A stretch of 64,000 nt of DNA, taken from assembly GCA_947561395.2 (NCBI GenBank), contig OX387184.1:14860205-14924204 (forward strand), read 5' to 3'. A program made the position numbers and the translations under genes. Origin of the DNA: Buxus sempervirens. Lineage: Eukaryota > Streptophyta > Magnoliopsida > Buxales > Buxaceae. Each line of letters starts with the position of its first letter. Position 1 is the stretch's first letter. Shown piece after piece: positions 22,966-34,603 of this stretch. Below the pieces are notes generated by a model, which made no database searches, had not been told where the DNA came from, and saw only the letters and a program-made list of their open reading frames with translations.

Positions 22966-24001
22966 TAGCGGCGCTCATTGGGCCGGCCGGCACGGGCACG
23001 GCTCGGCACGGTAGAACGTGCCGAGCCGTGCCCCCAAGGCCACATTTAAGATTTTAAAAAGTACAACAGAAAAAAAGTATTAAATAAGGTTTTTGAAGGA
23101 AAAAAAAAACCCCCTATTACGATGCATACATGTTCTGCAAAACCTTCTTTACTTTTCTTTTTCAGCTTTCGTAAACATGGATGGCACGTAAACAGTTTTT
23201 GAAAATGCAACAATACTTATGTATTGGTGAACCATGTCGAGACAAAGAGTTGCAAAGGTATTATCACTGCTTGACTGTCCAAGCAATAATCGACGCAAAT
23301 AACACTTTTGCAACTCTTATGTAGACGTGAAGAGATAGAAATGAAAAAAGAGAAAAAATGATAACTTTGTAATAGTCTTATTTAAAAATTTGCCAAGGGT
23401 CAGACTCAGTGATGCGCTCATGTGAGCACTTTGTCTTTGTTGGTTATTGGCAAAATCTCTAAACATGAATCTAAGAAGAAAATGAAGAAAGCAAAAAAAA
23501 AAAATTATAACTTTCTGAGAGTCTTGTTAAGAGATTTGCCAATGGTCGGCCTAGGGACGCCCTCATGTGAGCACTTTGCCAAGTCTGTCGGCCATTGGCC
23601 AAATCCTTTAACATAACTCTAAGAAAATAATAAGATATGAGAAGATGTGTAGTTTGGAGTGGGAAGGGTTAGACCTATTTATAGAAAACTAAAAGTGACT
23701 TTTTACCACCTCTACCCTCAAATATGACTGTTATTTGGCTGTTGGAAGAGTAAAAACAGTAATTTGTAATCAATTGCCACGTGGGCCAACATGCCTACCG
23801 TTGGGCCAGCACGTAGGCACAGTTCGATTGGCTCGCTTGATGCCAGCCATGCTACCTGCATACTTGTCTGGCCACGGCCCCGTTTGCCCAGCCCCCTTGG
23901 CTTGGCACAGTACGACACGACTCGGTAGGGGATCTCGGGCCGGGCACAGGCATGTTGGGTTATGCCGTGCTCATGCCGACCCGGCCCGATAAGCAACCCT
24001 A
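22966..24001. mobile_element. GC-rich-ended hAT-like element upstream of gene C (about 1.04 kb)
   Basis: The left end TAGCGGCGCTCATTGGGCC and the reverse complement of the right end (TAGGGTTGCTTATCGGGCC) are similar, and both continue into CGGC(A)CGGGCACGGC-type sequence. The interior is AT-rich and holds two imperfect tandem copies (about 23400-23490 and 23540-23620) sharing GCTCATGTGAGCACTTTG. The ends resemble those of the elements upstream of copies A and B, so this is a related but separate insertion. No clear target duplication was seen. Confidence 0.5.
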
Positions 24002-25334
24002 AATGGAGTATGTTGGAAAGAATTTCAAAATCACTTGGAGACTTCTTTCACTAGACAAATGGATGAAAAAAAGGCAATTTGCGAAATTTTCATGATGAAT
24101 CAGCAAGTATGAGAAGACAAGAGGACAATTCATCATACATAAATAGAATACTATAAAAGAAAATGGATAGAAGAAGGCCTTGTGAATTCAACTATTTCGA
24201 TCGTCTTCTTCTATTTTGAGTCTTATAAAATTTCTTTCTGTTTCAGGTTGTTTGAGGACAAATTTCAGGTTGTTTGAGTCTTTGTCCTCGATCCTTCATT
24301 CTGTAATTGTGTGTAAATGATATTAGAGCTAGAAAAAGCTTATTAGCTAAAAAGTATTCAAAAAAAATTTTTAATTTCTAAAATAACCACTTTAAATATT
24401 TTAGAAACGTTCACTTAATGTTAAAAAATTTTATAAAGTATCCCTAGACGTCAATTTTGCCAAAAAAAAAAGGCAATGCACTTTATATAGAAGAAGTTGG
24501 TTATGATTAATAATTTAAAGGATATACAGACCTTTAATATTCTTAAGTACATTTTAAAAAAATAGATATAATGGATGGCAGATATTGAAGTTTTCATCTC
24601 TCAAGGAGGCAAACTAATGTTTAAAACCAATAATTACAGACTAAACATATTTAACAAGAACTCTTAATGAAGGGTTTCATCGAAAAGCTAATTCTATTAA
24701 AGCATTCACCTCTCCACTCCCAGAAATTACTTTGGTAGAACTATATTCATCACTTGAGTGATATTTTCTTGTGAATATTTTCTCCGCATGTTTTCATTAT
24801 ATCCATTTTGTTATTTCTTATCTTAAAGACCTACAGACATTTATCTCTCTAATAATTTTTAAGAACTGCTTCATAAGATTCATTTATAAACGATCTGCTT
24901 TTTCTTTTAGAAGCAACGGCAAACAAAGACCATTACTATGTCATGCAAGATCTTTTAACCATGACTTGGTAAAAATATTTTTCAATAAAAATAAGTTCTT
25001 ATCCACGTCTCTATCAGGATTCTGATCGCTTCATGTATCATTTGGACTGATTTATTTGTATATTATGCCTCATCACTGTCGAGGCTTTTATGCAATTTTC
25101 TTTTCTAAGTTACGTAAAGTTGTATGCAATAATAAAGGCTTCTCTACTTCGTTTTCATCTTCTACTACATAAATTAAATCATTACCAAAATTAAATACTT
25201 TTAAGTTTTAACAATAATATATATATCTGTCTATGCTTTTGTTTTTCTTGTGTGGTTTTCCTTCCCTATTTTCCTTTTTATATTACACATGTTTCTAGGA
25301 ATTGAATAAACATCAAGAGTAGAGACAAAACAAG
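24002..25334. other. Spacer upstream of gene C, no gene seen
   Basis: AT-rich. The part from about 24650 to 25140 is a diverged version of spacer found at 18500-19370 and 29470-30270, which shows that the gene-plus-spacer unit has been duplicated more than once. No gene. Confidence 0.5.
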
Positions 25335-25496
25335 ATTTTTTTTTTCTGCCAGAAAAGGAGGATGGGGCTACCAGCGTGGCCGAACCCTGGGCGTGACCAT
25401 AATAGCTTCCTCTCCCCGCTGTGGAATGTTCGGATTGAGCCATAGCTACCAATCATCCCTGCCTTAGTTAGGGATTAACCATCACTGCAACATATG
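25335..25496 (-). mobile_element. SINE-like insertion (about 160 bp)
   Basis: Absent from the matching sequence at 19530-19560. Flanked by the direct repeat aaacaag (25328-25334 and 25497-25503). On the minus strand it ends in a run of A. It contains TGGTAGCTATGG, like a pol III A box, and about 60 bases on GGGTTCGGCCACG, like a B box (GGTTCGANNCC). These are the marks of a tRNA-derived plant SINE. The box matches are imperfect. Confidence 0.5.
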
Positions 25497-25503
25497 AAAC
25501 AAG

Positions 25504-27009
25504 TTATTTGGTTTCTGAATAGGATCGAGCAGATATAAACAAGTTTTTTGTATATAGCAAATCAGCATTCAAAACCCTTCTGCAAATTACCTTTTATTTT
25601 TTATTTCTTTGACTGAGATGGATGATCCTTATTAAGCATATGTTTCTCTATATCCCTGCAAAGCTTTATGCGCCCCGTCCTTTAATGCGTATCTTGTAAG
25701 CAGCAAAAAAGCCATATATTTACTCAGTAATATCAATTAAAAATTGACATAAAATAATCTACATACCTCTAGCCAGCCATTAGGATTAAGAGTTGTTTGT
25801 AAATGTGTTGCTATCATTTCCGGTTCGGCTCCAGGACGTGTGAGTGCGCGGGCGTGCCAGCATATGTGTCGATGCAAGGAAGGAGTTGGAAACTTTTGAC
25901 CCTGGCGTCATTCCTACGTAAAACTAGACGAGTTGCGGTTTAAATACGACCCGACCACCTGTAGATTGGAAGACTTCTGATCCAACGATTGCTAAGAGGA
26001 TTGGGGTTTGTCCTCAAAGGTTTTTCCCCTAATTTTATGGCAATATTGACCACGACCACGTTGGTGGTAGCCATTTGATGTAGAATCTGCAAAAATTGAG
26101 GGCTTTGTGGGATGACGGCCGTTTCAAAGATGGATGGACCGTGTGGGGTAACGGCCATTTCAAGGATAAATGGTGATGAGAATCAATAAAAAGGTAAAAA
26201 GAAAACCAACAAAATCTCGGTACCTGCCGCCTATTTCCCTATAACCGTGATCGGGGTATAGAGAGGAGATCGGGGGCCGCCTTGAAGATTACTGGTTCCG
26301 GAGTGCACATAGTGACTGCCCTTAGCCTTGCTTGAAGGGGTAAGCGAGATCGTACCTAGCCATGATCGGAGAAGGGCGTATCTTCTTAACCTTGTCTAGG
26401 AGTAAGGGGGATCTCCATGTGTTGTTGCGACAGGAAGCAACAGGAGGATAGACTACTTTATGTTATGAGAATAGCATGAGAGTAAGGTGGTCTGAGAAGA
26501 CCGAATAAGAGGTCTAAGGAGACCGAAATTGATCGAGGGATCCATTTCCTTTGTTTGCAAATCCCAATTTATAAGATGTTTGGCTTGATCCCAAAGTCTC
26601 CCAACAACCCACTCTTAGAAAGTTAAACCCCACTTTCCACAAACCTCTCACGTTTTTAGAAAGTGGGGGACCCCACTTCCCATGTTTTTCTTTAGAGAGG
26701 CCTTATCTTGTGGCCAACCTCCTACGTAATAGTAGGTTTCTTAACGGACCCACTTTCCTAAATTGAAGGATACTTATAGCCACATAATATTCCATCATAC
26801 CGTCGGGCTACAACATGTGTAAACAAAATGACGATCTGTAGAAGCCAAAAATTGTTGAAGCCAAGCACGACACGTCCAAGCCTCAAGGTCCAAGCCAAGC
26901 ATCAGCACACTACTTCCTTGTTACCTGACACTTCTTAAGCCAATTGCTGGCTCACATTGGCATGATTCTTATGGAAAGTAAACATATAAGCGAACACATT
27001 GACTTGTGA
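25504..27009. other. Intergenic, no gene recognised
   Basis: Mixed-composition DNA. Small frames (25940-26158 for example) show no family signal. About 26200-26560 is GC-richer and resembles the leader or LTR part of a retroelement, but no paired ends were found. The end is the 3' flank of the PPR pseudogene. Confidence 0.4.
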
Positions 27010-28708
27010 TTACCAGAAATCATTGCAAGAACACTTCCCTTCTCTGAAATGGTGAAAGCGAACTCGATCTCGTATGGTTATGTCTCTCTTGTAAATTCTA
27101 GAGATCAACTTTGTAACTAAATGGCAATCTCTACATACTCTAAGGTTCTTGACTACTCGAATCAATGAGTTCTCCGGTGTTCGGAGCAAGCCATAAGCAA
27201 TGGCCAATCTCTCACTATGTAGACCCAGGGCATGCTCTTTCTCCTCTTCATCAATATCATGCAATACATCAGTCGTAGTTGCAATATACCCTTCTTGCTT
27301 CAACTTTCTCCCCATTTGATTCAGCATCCAGTAGATCTCATCTCTCTCTGGATGAGAATCATCTCCCATAACAAACTCGTGTACGACGAAATTCACCTCT
27401 ATCAAGCTCCAACCATGTTCTTTCTTTGCTTTCTGGTCTTTCATTAGGCTCCTAACCTTACTTACACTTGACCATTTACCTACAGAAGCATAAATATTAG
27501 AGACAAGCACTTAATTCTCCCCACTGTGAGGTTCTAGCTGAAGTATCTCTTATTTGCTCCCCTAACTTAGTATAGCCATGGGACTTGCATGCACCAAGGA
27601 GCGTTCGCCATAGTACGACATTAGGCTCGATGGGCATCTTTTGAATGAATTCACGAGCTTCAAGCACAAGCCCTGCACGGCAAAACAAATCTACCATGCA
27701 CCCATAATGCTCAATCTCTGGTGCCATCCCATACACTGACCACATGCTATCAAAACATCGACGCCCCTCTTCCTAATCCCGAATGGCTACATGCACTTAA
27801 GACACTAGTAAAACTGACACTACTGGGTCTCACCTTAGCTCTTTCTATGTTTGCAAACACCTCTAAAGATTTGTTACCATAGCATAAGCTCCAATCATGG
27901 TAGACCATGCCTTCACATCTTTTTCACTCAACCCCTGAAACACCCCAAGTGCATCACTCAAGCTCCCACATTTAGAGTACATGTCCACCAGAGAGGTGCC
28001 TAAAACAACATCTACCTTTACACCCCTTCTGTCAATATAAGAGTGAACCCATTTACCCAAATCCAAAGCACCCAAGTCCCCACAAGCCCCAACAACACTA
28101 GCCAAGGTGAACCCATCAATCTCCACATTCTCAAACTGCATTTCTCTAAAAAGCTCCAACGCTTCTCGCGCCCCACCATTCTGTGCGTACCCAGAGACCA
28201 TGACACTCCACGAAATTGAATCTCTTTCACCCATTTCATCGAAAAGTAAGCGGGCATCCTCACAGTGACCACAACTTACATATAATCTCATCAAACAGTT
28301 TATAACAGGATTTTCGAAGTCCATACCCATCTTTATAATCTGCGAATGGAACCCCTTTCCTTCATCTAATTTCAGTAATCGACAACAGGCTTTTAGAACG
28401 AATCCAAATGTAAAGCTATTGGGGAGAAAGCCACTGACGTGCATGTCTCTGTACAGAAGAATAGCCTTGATTGATGAATCGCTTAGAGAATAACCTCTGA
28501 TGATGGTGTTCCACATGAAAAGGTTTGGCGAGCGGGTTGCCGAGAAGATGCGACGGCCGTAGTCAACATGTCCTGTCAATGTGAGGGCAGAGGACTCTAT
28601 CAACTTCCTTGTTAGGAAGACATATTGGCTCAGTCCGGCTCGGACCAGATGAGCTTGAATGGTCTTCAGGTCTCGAAGGGAGGTGCACTGCTTGATAAAG
28701 GCAACCAA
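27010..28708 (-). pseudogene. PPR-DYW (PLS-class pentatricopeptide repeat) pseudogene
   Basis: Intronless reading in three blocks on the minus strand. From 28708: an N-terminal region and PPR motifs with WNTIIRGYS, FVLKACCRLLKLDEGKGFHSQI, NCLMRLYVSCGHCEDARLLF, WSVMVSGYAQNG and SLVDMYSKCGSLSDALGVF. From about 27745: the last PPR and E motifs (HYGCMVDLFCRAG, WRTLLGACKSHG). From about 27510: the DYW deaminase with LHSERLAIAYGLL (HxE), CRDCH and CSC, ending DFW rather than DYW. Intact members act in organelle C-to-U RNA editing. Here the frame is lost near 27875 (before GNKSLEVF) and near 27770 (GLVEEG region), again near 27550 (after GEQI), and there is an in-frame TAA at 27511-27513. With four lesions it is very unlikely to work. 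Confidence 0.85.
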
Positions 28709-29586
28709 AGAGAGCTGCTCTTATTTATTCATAAATTTACATATTTATTCCCGTATGCAACTGTCGTTTTTCTTAAGCGCATTTCAACTCTTATAATACT
28801 AGGGGGAATGCACACGCTATGCACATAACAAAAAGAAAAGGAAACAAAAAAAGACCGTTGGAGAATAAAATGTTATGTGGGTGACTAGTTGTGATGTGAT
28901 ACTCATACACCTGATAGTAACAACGTTAGATGAGGTTACCAAAAAAAAAACAACGTTAGATGATTCAATCTCTAGGTTTTGTCTCTCTCTTGTTGATGTC
29001 TTCGTACCAAGTAGATGATTCAATCTCCAGGTTTTGTCCCTTTCTCTTATTGATGTCTTCTTACCAAGTAGATGATTCAATCGCTGGGTTTTGTCCCTTT
29101 CTCTTATTGGTAGGTGATGTCTTCTTACAACGTTAGATGAGGTTACCAAAAAAAAAGAGAAAAAGATGTGCTCATTTAGGGATCGCCTAAGTTAAAGTAA
29201 AGCCCTGGGCATGGTTCAAAGTCCTCAATTCATCCTAGGATGCCCTTATGACATCTTGTAGGGATGGTCCAAGGACCAAGTGTCTTGTATAGCTTTTTTC
29301 TTCTTTTTTTTTAAGGTAAGAAAGAGTGTATATGCTCATTCACCTGTTATACAGTTAGTTACGAGTAATTATTTACAATATATAATGGTCTTTTAAACTT
29401 TTAAGGGACATTTTGAAAAACCAAATTTTAGAGCACATGATTCGCCTTTATACCATGATAGATTAAACGTAGTTATCAAGCACCCCTGATATAGCGTTTT
29501 ATTGAGAAGCTAATTTTATTAAAGCATTTGACTCTCTACTCTTGGAAATTGCTTTGGTAGAATGAGATTCACTAGTTGAGTGATAT
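28709..29586. other. Spacer related to the unit A/B upstream region, with a minisatellite
   Basis: Diverged copy of about 6430-8010 and 17290-18650. It contains about three tandem copies of a roughly 57-bp unit at 28960-29130 around TAGATGATTCAATC and TTTTGTCCCTTTCTCTTATTG. No gene. Confidence 0.6.
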
Positions 29587-29885
29587 CAAGGTTTACTATT
29601 TCGGTGCCGATGGGCGTGCCGCCCATAGGCCAAAACGAAATTTCGGCAAAATGGGAAAATTTTGGGTTTTTTTGGATTTTGGGGAAATTTCACCGGTACG
29701 CTAACTGTTTCACTAATAAAAATTAAATAAATTTGCATATTTCTTCTCTGTTTCGCCCATTTCGCTCGGCATGCTGCTCTGTTTCGCTGAAAAATCTCCA
29801 GGGAAACTACCCTGGCGAATTCCCCCAGTGAAATGCATCGCTGGGGGGAAAAACTCAAAATTTTGGACGCGAAACTCAAAACACT
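29587..29885. mobile_element. Small MITE related to 17384-17709 (299 bp)
   Basis: Begins CAAGGTTTACTATTTCGG and ends GCGAAACTCAAAACACT, with the 9-bp duplication gagtgatat on both sides (29578-29586 and 29886-29894). The matching spacer in units A and B has the single uninterrupted gagtgatat. The interior is again rich in TTTCGCCC and TTTCGCT motifs. The 9-bp duplication supports a Mutator-like origin. Confidence 0.75.
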
Positions 29886-29894
29886 GAGTGATAT

Positions 29895-30510
29895 TAATTT
29901 TGAGAGTATTCCATCTATAATACACACTTTATTACTTCTTATTTTTAAGACCTCAAAGCAGTGTCTTTACATCGATAGTAAATTTATGAATTTCCTTATA
30001 AGATTTGTTTCTAAATTACGTTACGTGCTTTTCCTTCTAATGAAGCAATCCAAACAGGACCTTGGAATGATTCGAAAGCATTTCGCTAGAAACCATTACC
30101 ATGTCATGACATTGTCTTTTAGCCATGGGTTATAGGAATATTCTCCATTATAATAAGTTCTTATCCACATCTCTATCAAGATTATAATCGTTTTCATGTG
30201 TCGTTTATTCTAATCTATTTCTATAAAATGGCATCATCACTATGGAGGCTTTATGCAATATTCTTTTCTGTTACTAGGGTACTGCAGGCATTAGGGTACT
30301 ACAAGCGCTACACGCGTGGTCAATTCCAAAACACATAATTTGTAAATATTTTTGTGAGGCCCACTTCTAAAAACAAAGTTATGATTATGTTTATGTTAGG
30401 CCCGAATCTCCCCATTTCTTTTTATGTTAAATAACTGTTGCACTTAAAAACTTAAGTTGATAAATGAAAATGTAGCTATTATATAAAGGGCCCAACATAT
30501 GAATCACATC
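29895..30510. other. Spacer, no gene seen
   Basis: Diverged copy of 10815-11030/19034-19370 spacer without the 375-bp Mutator-like MITE (a single ctcaaagc site at about 29950). No gene. Confidence 0.5.
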
Positions 30511-31043
30511 TAGGGCTCGCAATGAGTCGAATACAGTATGCATCTACCAAGATCCAAATTCGAACAAAAAAAAAAAACCGATATTCAAAATCCGACGAAT
30601 CTTTTATACCTAAATCCGAATTTGAAACCGAATTCATATACAACATTCGAATTCGATATTCAACCGAACAAATAACCGAAATCCAAATTCAATCCAAATC
30701 AAATCCAATTTGAACTTAAAACTCAAAAATCAATTTTAACGATCAATTTTAACACTAAAACTAATGAGTTATAAAAATACTAAAGCAAGACATGAATAAG
30801 GATGGTTCAACCATGGTTTATACAAAATTTACAAACAATCTAACCTGTCTCTAGTCTGGGTTTGTGTATAATATATATTTATTTCAGTTTCAAATTGGAA
30901 TTGGATATGGGCAGATTCAAATTCGAATCTAAAATTCGATATTCGTATTCAAACCATGGATCTATATCTCACATCCGAATTCGAAATTTTCAGATTGGAT
31001 TTGGGTCAGGTTCGGATAAATATCTAACCCATTGTGAGTCCTA
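30511..31043. mobile_element. hAT-like MITE (about 530 bp)
   Basis: The left end TAGGGCTCGCAATGAGTCG and the reverse complement of the right end (TAGGACTCACAATGGGTTA) are similar. The flanks contain gaatcaca and gattcaca, which may be an 8-bp duplication a few bases outside these ends. The interior is rich in irregular AATTCGAAT repeats. No coding capacity. Confidence 0.55.
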
Positions 31044-31265
31044 AATTGATTCACACCACTAAACATGCATATATTGGCACGCTCTTTGTGTTGCAAACCA
31101 TGCTTAGGCTAGACAAACCTGCTAAACACAACTGAGGATAACTTACAAGGTCTTGTTTGCAGAAGGCTTCCACAAACCATACAACAGTACAAACAACAGT
31201 GATATAGCTTAACATCAAACAAACGCATTCCAGTTTGTCGAGAAGTGACTAAGGAATGAGTAACT

Positions 31266-33268
31266 CTAACCCACAACCTCAACTCGTTCGAAACCTTTCT
31301 CAATTGATGCCTTGACCGCATCAATCACCAGCTGAGTCTTCCTGCTGATGGTGGGCCACTTCTTCTCGGGTTTGAGACCAGATTCCTTGACACTTTTAGC
31401 TAGCCTTGAAAATTCACTTACCATGAGAGCCTCCTGAGGGAGATCTGTATTGGCAATGTGTTTGCTGGGCAATGGAGACCACCCGTCCATGAGTTCTGTG
31501 AATCTAGACTCTGAAGACAATGAAAATGGGGCAGAGGTCTCTTCAAAAGGAATGACAAAGTCATGAACATGCAGGGTTCCTCTGGTTCCGACCGCAGTTA
31601 TATCCACGGTCAAATTTGAGAGGAAGGAGCACTGGAAGGTTGCAACTTTCCCATCTGCCCATTGCAAGGAAGATCCGCATGACATAATAATACCTGCTTC
31701 GTTGAAAATAGGCTCGCCAAGTGCAGTTACTGACTTAGGAAGTTCATAGTCAGCAGCCCACAAGATTGCCCTGATACAGTACCACCCCTGATCACCCAAA
31801 GACCCCAGAGCATCGAGGTCCGACTTCATACGGATGTTGTTCTTGAGGAAATCAGGATCAGCACAGGATGAAAAGATGCTATGTACCTGGCAGGATCACA
31901 TGCAGTCATCTTTTGAATTATCACAAAAAAAACTTACAGCATACAAGAGAGCGCAAGCTTAAAGTCATCCATGATCGCAGGAGATGGGATGTGAATCTCC
32001 ACATGCATCACAACAAATGGGTACTCCACTCCATATGAAAGTTACATTTACATGAATAAATTTGACCATAAACTAGTTTATGATTCACTACCATACATTC
32101 AATTAGGTAATAGATGACCATTTTTCAATCAACTGGAAGGCATTCCATCTCATCTTCAAGCACAGGAATTCCAGTCTGTCTCATCATTTATAATTTCCTA
32201 GCCAGAGTTAGATCTAACATAAGATTTGAGTTTCCTTTTCCTCCCTTTACTGATTTGCCAAGGGAGTAACTGGCTCTCCTGTTCAAGCAATGCAGGATCA
32301 TCCTAAAAAAACAAAGAACAAAATCCAACTCTTCCAACAGACTCAGTCACAGATAAATGGCATCCATTAATGATTAATCTTTTAATAATCCAACATATAG
32401 ATTCACTGAAATTTTGTTTCTGGCCCAAGCCATAATTCCATCCAATCAACAATCAAACTGAAATCACAACTGAAGGAGAATTAGTAGTCACAGAGCTAAT
32501 AATAATGTGAATTCAACCAAACATAGTCAACTAAGCTCAGTCACAATAGCAATCAAATCAAGCCTCCTCCAGTTCATAACAAAATTTCCCCCCTCAAAGC
32601 TTAGAAATTCCCCCATGTGCTAGAAATATCAAGCTCATAAAAATTCATTTTCTGAGACCAAAACCTATCTGCTCCAAACAATACCCTTAGCACAAATGAA
32701 ATCCCCAACAACCTAAGAAATTCCCAAAAACAGAACTGAGAATTATGGGAAATAAAACTCAAATCAGTATCAGACATTGAAATCGCAGGAGATTAAAGAT
32801 ACTTGCCAATTTGAGCTGACCGAAACGCTGTGTATCGTCGAGAAACTCTCTCATCTTGGCGGTTCTCGGGTGGTGCATCCACATGGTGGCATCCATGAAC
32901 TGCACGCCGTTGGACTCGCAAGCGTCGAGGATCCGGTCCAGCTCCGCCACGTTCAGGGCCACGGGCTTCTCCAGCAGCAAGTGCTTCTTCTTCTCTGCCA
33001 CCAGCACCGCCCATCGCAGGTGCAGGCTGGTGGGGAGGGGCACGTACACGGCATCCACGTCGGGGTCATCGAGAACGGCTTCGTAGCTACCGTATACCTT
33101 GGTCGACGAAGGGAAGCCGTTATCCGCGGCGTATTTTCTGGCCTTGTCGATGGAGCGGCTGCCGATGGCGTGAAGCGTTGAGTTGGGGGCGAGAGTGATG
33201 GCTCTCGATACCTTGCGCGCTATATCGGCGCAGCCCAGAATCCCAAATCGGATCGGTGTTTCGGCCAT
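31266..33268 (-). CDS. Gfo/Idh/MocA-family NAD(P)-dependent oxidoreductase, copy D
   Basis: Exons 33268-32807 (154 codons) and 31886-31266 (206 codons plus stop), 360 aa. The intron is 31887-32806 with GCAAGT donor and CAG acceptor. The protein is closest to copy C and shares its exon 2 signature. The EKP, HHPR and GDQGWY motifs are intact. Similarity to copy C in the 5' flank stops at about 33350, roughly 80 bases upstream of the ATG. Beyond that the DNA belongs to the GGTACC-rich region, so the TATA-like box and upstream spacer of the other copies are missing. It may be silent or may use a new promoter. Confidence 0.95.
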
Positions 33269-33349
33269 TTCTTCGTTTTGTTTGTTATTAGGTTTTTGAC
33301 CTGTCGGTCCTAAAGAAGGGGTGATGAAGCAGGGTAAGTTGATCAGAAA

Positions 33350-34600
33350 CTTGCGCGCGGATCCTCTGTGAAGCGCATCGCCTGTGAAGTAAAGACATCC
33401 TCTGTGAAGCGCAATCCAACGGACCAGAATAAGCGAAGGTTATAATAGTAATTTTGAACGAAACGCTTAAAAAACTATTAAAACTCTCCTCGGCTCTTTC
33501 CTCGGCAAGACGAAAACGCGCGAAACATTTATATTATTTAACTTATAATCTTGTCCACGTCCGAACTTTCTCTGTTCTTACTCAGACATTTCTGTGTTTA
33601 CTCCGACATTGGCGGGAAAGGTGCTGTCTTTACTCTCACTTCGAAGAAAAGGAAGGCAGCTACCACAGTTCCACTTCCAAGTGTTAAAGAAGAAGGGACC
33701 ACCACTCACTCCACCATTATGGGTTTCTATTTAAGACTCCAACAACCAATGTAAACCAGGTACATAAACAAAATTTTGGCCTTTTCCATTAATGTCAACC
33801 CCCGAAGATGGTGGAACCTTAAATAAATTGAAATGATGGTCGGGCGAACAATGCCGCGCCGCCACACATCGACAGGGTACGCCCAGAAATAAACAGCTGT
33901 CAAATAAGCCATTACCACCCCCGAACAAGCCTTAGGTACCCACCGAAAAAATGTGAGGTTCACCACAATTAAGCCTTAGGTACACACCATAAGAACCTGT
34001 AGGTACCCACCAAAAAACCGCCAATAATGCCCTAGGTACCCCCAATTAAGCCAAAATAAGGCATAGGTACCCAAGAAATTTTCGTAGGTATCCCAAATCG
34101 TCTGGCACCGATTAATCCTGGGATTTAATCGTGATGAAACAGAGACTTCATGTTCTCTGGAAAGTTAATCGGGACAGTCGCGATTAATCTTGAGATTAAT
34201 CGCGAGACCTAATCTTGACTGGGCGATTAGTCGTGGATGCTAATCGCGGATCTCACGATTAATCTCTGGGCTAATCGCGCGGACATGTTTTGTCTTTTTT
34301 TTGACTTTATTTGTTGCCAGTATATTCTATCTTATTTTAACCAAACCTATGGGAATGAAGAAGGTCCAAAACTTATGTACCACCTTCGTACCCTTGGCGT
34401 ACCGTAAAAATAATTCGTAGGTACCATGTGTGTACGTACTAAGAAATTATTCCGACGTACTCAAGTTTTGTAATAAGCCCTCAAAATACACCAACTTGGC
34501 ACATGGTTGAAGAGAATGGTTACCCTGTGATGTTCATGGGTACTATATATTGTTATTAGTATGATATTCTAAGTGGAATATCTGTTTTATGTTGTAGGGA
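33350..34600. repeat. GGTACC- and GATTAATCGCG-rich repeat region upstream of the FAR1-type gene
   Basis: Low-complexity region without a gene. About 33930-34100 holds degenerate units of roughly 25 bp (TAGGTACCC with AATAATGCC or AATTAAGCC). About 34110-34290 holds many copies of GATTAATC and TAATCGCG. One perfect hairpin lies at 34179-34204: 12-bp arms CGCGATTAATCT/AGATTAATCGCG around TG. A splice acceptor (GTTGTAG at 34591-34597) just before the FAR1-type ATG suggests a 5'-UTR intron. Confidence 0.6.
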
Positions 34601-34603
34601 CAA

